A stretch of 5,389 nt of DNA from an uncultured Solirubrobacterales bacterium. Its GTDB lineage: Bacteria > Actinomycetota > Thermoleophilia > Solirubrobacterales > Solirubrobacteraceae. Each line of letters begins with the position of its first letter. Position 1 is the stretch's first letter. The notes under the pieces are model-generated. The model did not search any database, was not told the DNA's origin, and saw only the letters and a program-made list of their open reading frames with translations. The stretch lies in contig CALJKH010000089.1 of the NCBI GenBank assembly GCA_937973575.1, forward strand, positions 1 through 5,389. Reading direction: 5' to 3'. The position numbers and the translations under genes were made by a program. This document shows, piece by piece, positions 4,338 to 5,389 of this stretch.

Positions 4338-5389
4338 CTACCCGGGCCGAGCGACCTCAACCCTGCTGCCACCGCCCTGCTTAGCCGCATAGAGAGCACG
4401 GTCGGCGTCTCCGTAAACCTCATCCCAGCGGGCCCCCGGCTGAGCAAGCACAGCACCAACGCTCACCTTGATTGGAACCCCATCGGGTGCCGTCACTTTC
4501 GACACTGCAGAGCGGATCCGCTCGGCTGTGTCAACTAGACGCTCAGGTTTGCAGGCGGGCAGGATCGCTGCGAATTCGTCCCCGCCAAGACGAGCAAGAG
4601 AGTCCTCAGCACGTACAGACTCGGCAGCAGCCTTGGCGATGTCGCGGAGGACACCATCGCCAACCTGGTGCCCAAATAGGTCGTTGACTCTTTTGAACTT
4701 GTCCACATCGAGTATCAGCACCCCGAAGGGCTTAGCGCGGCGGTCGTCAAGGTCAAGGTGGAGCTCCTCCGCCTGAGTGAAAGACGCCCTGTTCTGCAAC
4801 CCAGTTAATGAGTCGGTGAGTGAGCGGCTCTCCATCCGCTCACGGAGGCACACCTCGCCAAGCGCGTCAGCCAGAAGAAGGCGGGTTGCTGGGTCTTCGC
4901 TGGCCACGCTCGTCTCCATTGCCGGCGGATAGGTGGCGATCAGCACCCCGAACTCACTCCCCGACGATCTGACTGGATTGCAGATCGTCGTCAGACCTGC
5001 CGTTGCGTGAGGACACCGGGCTGCCAGCGGGCTATCGAACCGGCTTACATGCGGGAGCCCACTGGAAAGGGCGAGGCAATCTGCACTCCTGAGAGGAGGC
5101 TTTGGACTGCCCGCGCTAGCCGACGACCTTTGCGGCTCGACCCAGTCAAGCCAGCCTTGGCTTTTCCCGAGTACGTAGAAGTCAAGCTTGGCGCCAGGAG
5201 CAAGAACGTTTGTGGTGTGGAGTACTTCACTGAGTGCGGCGCTAATGCTGTCTGCGGCAATCACAGCGGAGAAGGTGTCCGTAAGGGAGATGTTGTGGGC
5301 TGACATCACAGCCACCCTGCGACTGGCTTGGTCGCGGGAGATCACCTGGCCAAGGGCTGCCACTAGAGGCTCCAACTCGTCGAGCAGGT
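4338..5389 (-). CDS. GGDEF diguanylate cyclase with N-terminal GAF-like sensor region (5' end at or beyond window edge)
   Basis: The frame is open to the window edge and supplies at least 349 residues. Numbering from a possible TTG start at 5375: residues 25-180 are a poorly conserved region whose pattern (ISAALSEVLHTTNVLAPGA, then EFGVLIATYPP) suggests a GAF-type sensor ending in a helix. Residues 183-345 form a complete GGDEF domain that makes cyclic di-GMP from two GTP. It contains DSLTGLQNRASF (188-199), LILDVDKFKRVNDLFGHQVGD (220-240) with metal ligand D223, RLGGDEF (262-268) and DADRALYAAKQGG (323-335). RAED (255-258) sits exactly five residues before GGDEF and is an intact RxxD inhibitory site, so the enzyme should be active and product-inhibited. 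No transmembrane segment or signal peptide is visible, implying a cytosolic protein. The true start may lie outside the window. It lies 83 bp upstream of the secreted-protein gene on the same strand; a functional link is only positional. Confidence -1.
   Translation of the reverse strand, partial: LLDELEPLVAALGQVISRDQASRRVAVMSAHNISLTDTFSAVIAADSISAALSEVLHTTNVLAPGAKLDFYVLGKSQGWLDWVEPQRSSASAGSPKPPLRSADCLALSSGLPHVSRFDSPLAARCPHATAGLTTICNPVRSSGSEFGVLIATYPPAMETSVASEDPATRLLLADALGEVCLRERMESRSLTDSLTGLQNRASFTQAEELHLDLDDRRAKPFGVLILDVDKFKRVNDLFGHQVGDGVLRDIAKAAAESVRAEDSLARLGGDEFAAILPACKPERLVDTAERIRSAVSKVTAPDGVPIKVSVGAVLAQPGARWDEVYGDADRALYAAKQGGGSRVEVARPG
4501..4532. repeat. 32-bp near-perfect palindrome inside the diguanylate cyclase gene
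   Basis: The two 16-base arms meet at a central GGATCC (4514-4519) and pair at 14 of 16 positions, the mismatches being at the sixth and ninth bases from the outside. The coding strand reads DTAERIRSAVS (282-292 of the cyclase), and the opposite strand encodes nearly the same peptide. It lies in a conserved helix of the GGDEF domain, so protein sequence is the simplest explanation. Confidence -1.

Noticed and set aside
4145..4459. 104-residue minus-strand open frame bridging the cyclase end and the secreted-protein start
   Set aside because: It is out of frame with both flanking genes, overlaps them heavily, and carries no recognisable motif.
4468..4776. Plus-strand open frame reading DTAERIRSAVS, at first suggesting an inverted duplication of a GGDEF fragment
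   Set aside because: The similarity arises from the local 32-bp palindrome; outside it the plus frame has no GGDEF similarity.
1..5389. tRNA, rRNA, transposase, integrase or toxin-antitoxin features
   Set aside because: None seen on either strand; nearly all the sequence is accounted for by six protein genes.

Overview
The window reads as part of a bacterial chromosome, most likely Actinomycetota. The reasons are a gene set and order that match the mycobacterial methylglucose polysaccharide locus, a GC content that looks to be in the high fifties (estimated by eye from a few lines, not computed), frequent GTG/TTG starts, and an almost complete lack of Shine-Dalgarno sequences, with -10-like TANNNT boxes sitting just upstream of several start codons (leaderless style). 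The class cannot be fixed from the sequence alone. Nearly every base is coding.

Left part (1-2684, minus strand): a compact three-gene operon read right to left. A SAM-dependent methyltransferase (1926-2684) is followed by a GH57 alpha-1,4-glucan branching enzyme (514-1929) and then a GT4 glycogen-synthase-like glycosyltransferase (1-517, cut by the window edge). Both junctions are ATGA start/stop overlaps, so the three proteins are probably made by coupled translation. The same three families occur in the same order in Mycobacterium tuberculosis Rv3030-Rv3031-Rv3032, where they are linked to 6-O-methylglucose lipopolysaccharide (MGLP) and glycogen synthesis. The glycosyltransferase would extend an alpha-1,4-glucan, the GH57 enzyme would branch it, and the methyltransferase would modify it or its precursor.

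Middle (2685-3629): a 27-bp divergent gap separates the operon from a second, unrelated class I methyltransferase on the plus strand (2712-3629). The gap holds overlapping -10-like boxes for both directions and one copy of an 11-bp direct repeat whose other copy lies 84 bp away inside the first methyltransferase.

Right part (3634-5389, minus strand): a small secreted protein (3634-4254) whose stop lies only 4 bp from that of the second methyltransferase. It has a signal peptide, an acidic PETPAE-type proline-rich segment without any Lys/Arg, a six-cysteine core, and a strongly basic tail of five TKKPKA repeats. Upstream is an 83-bp gap with a -10-like box placed for a leaderless mRNA and an operator-like palindrome. 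Finally there is a GGDEF diguanylate cyclase (4338-5389, truncated at its N-terminus by the window edge) with intact catalytic and inhibitory-site motifs.

No RNA gene, CRISPR array, transposon, or phage feature was seen. The most interesting elements are the conserved methyltransferase/GH57/GT4 cassette with a divergent second methyltransferase, and the charge-polarised secreted repeat protein, which I do not recognise as a described family.
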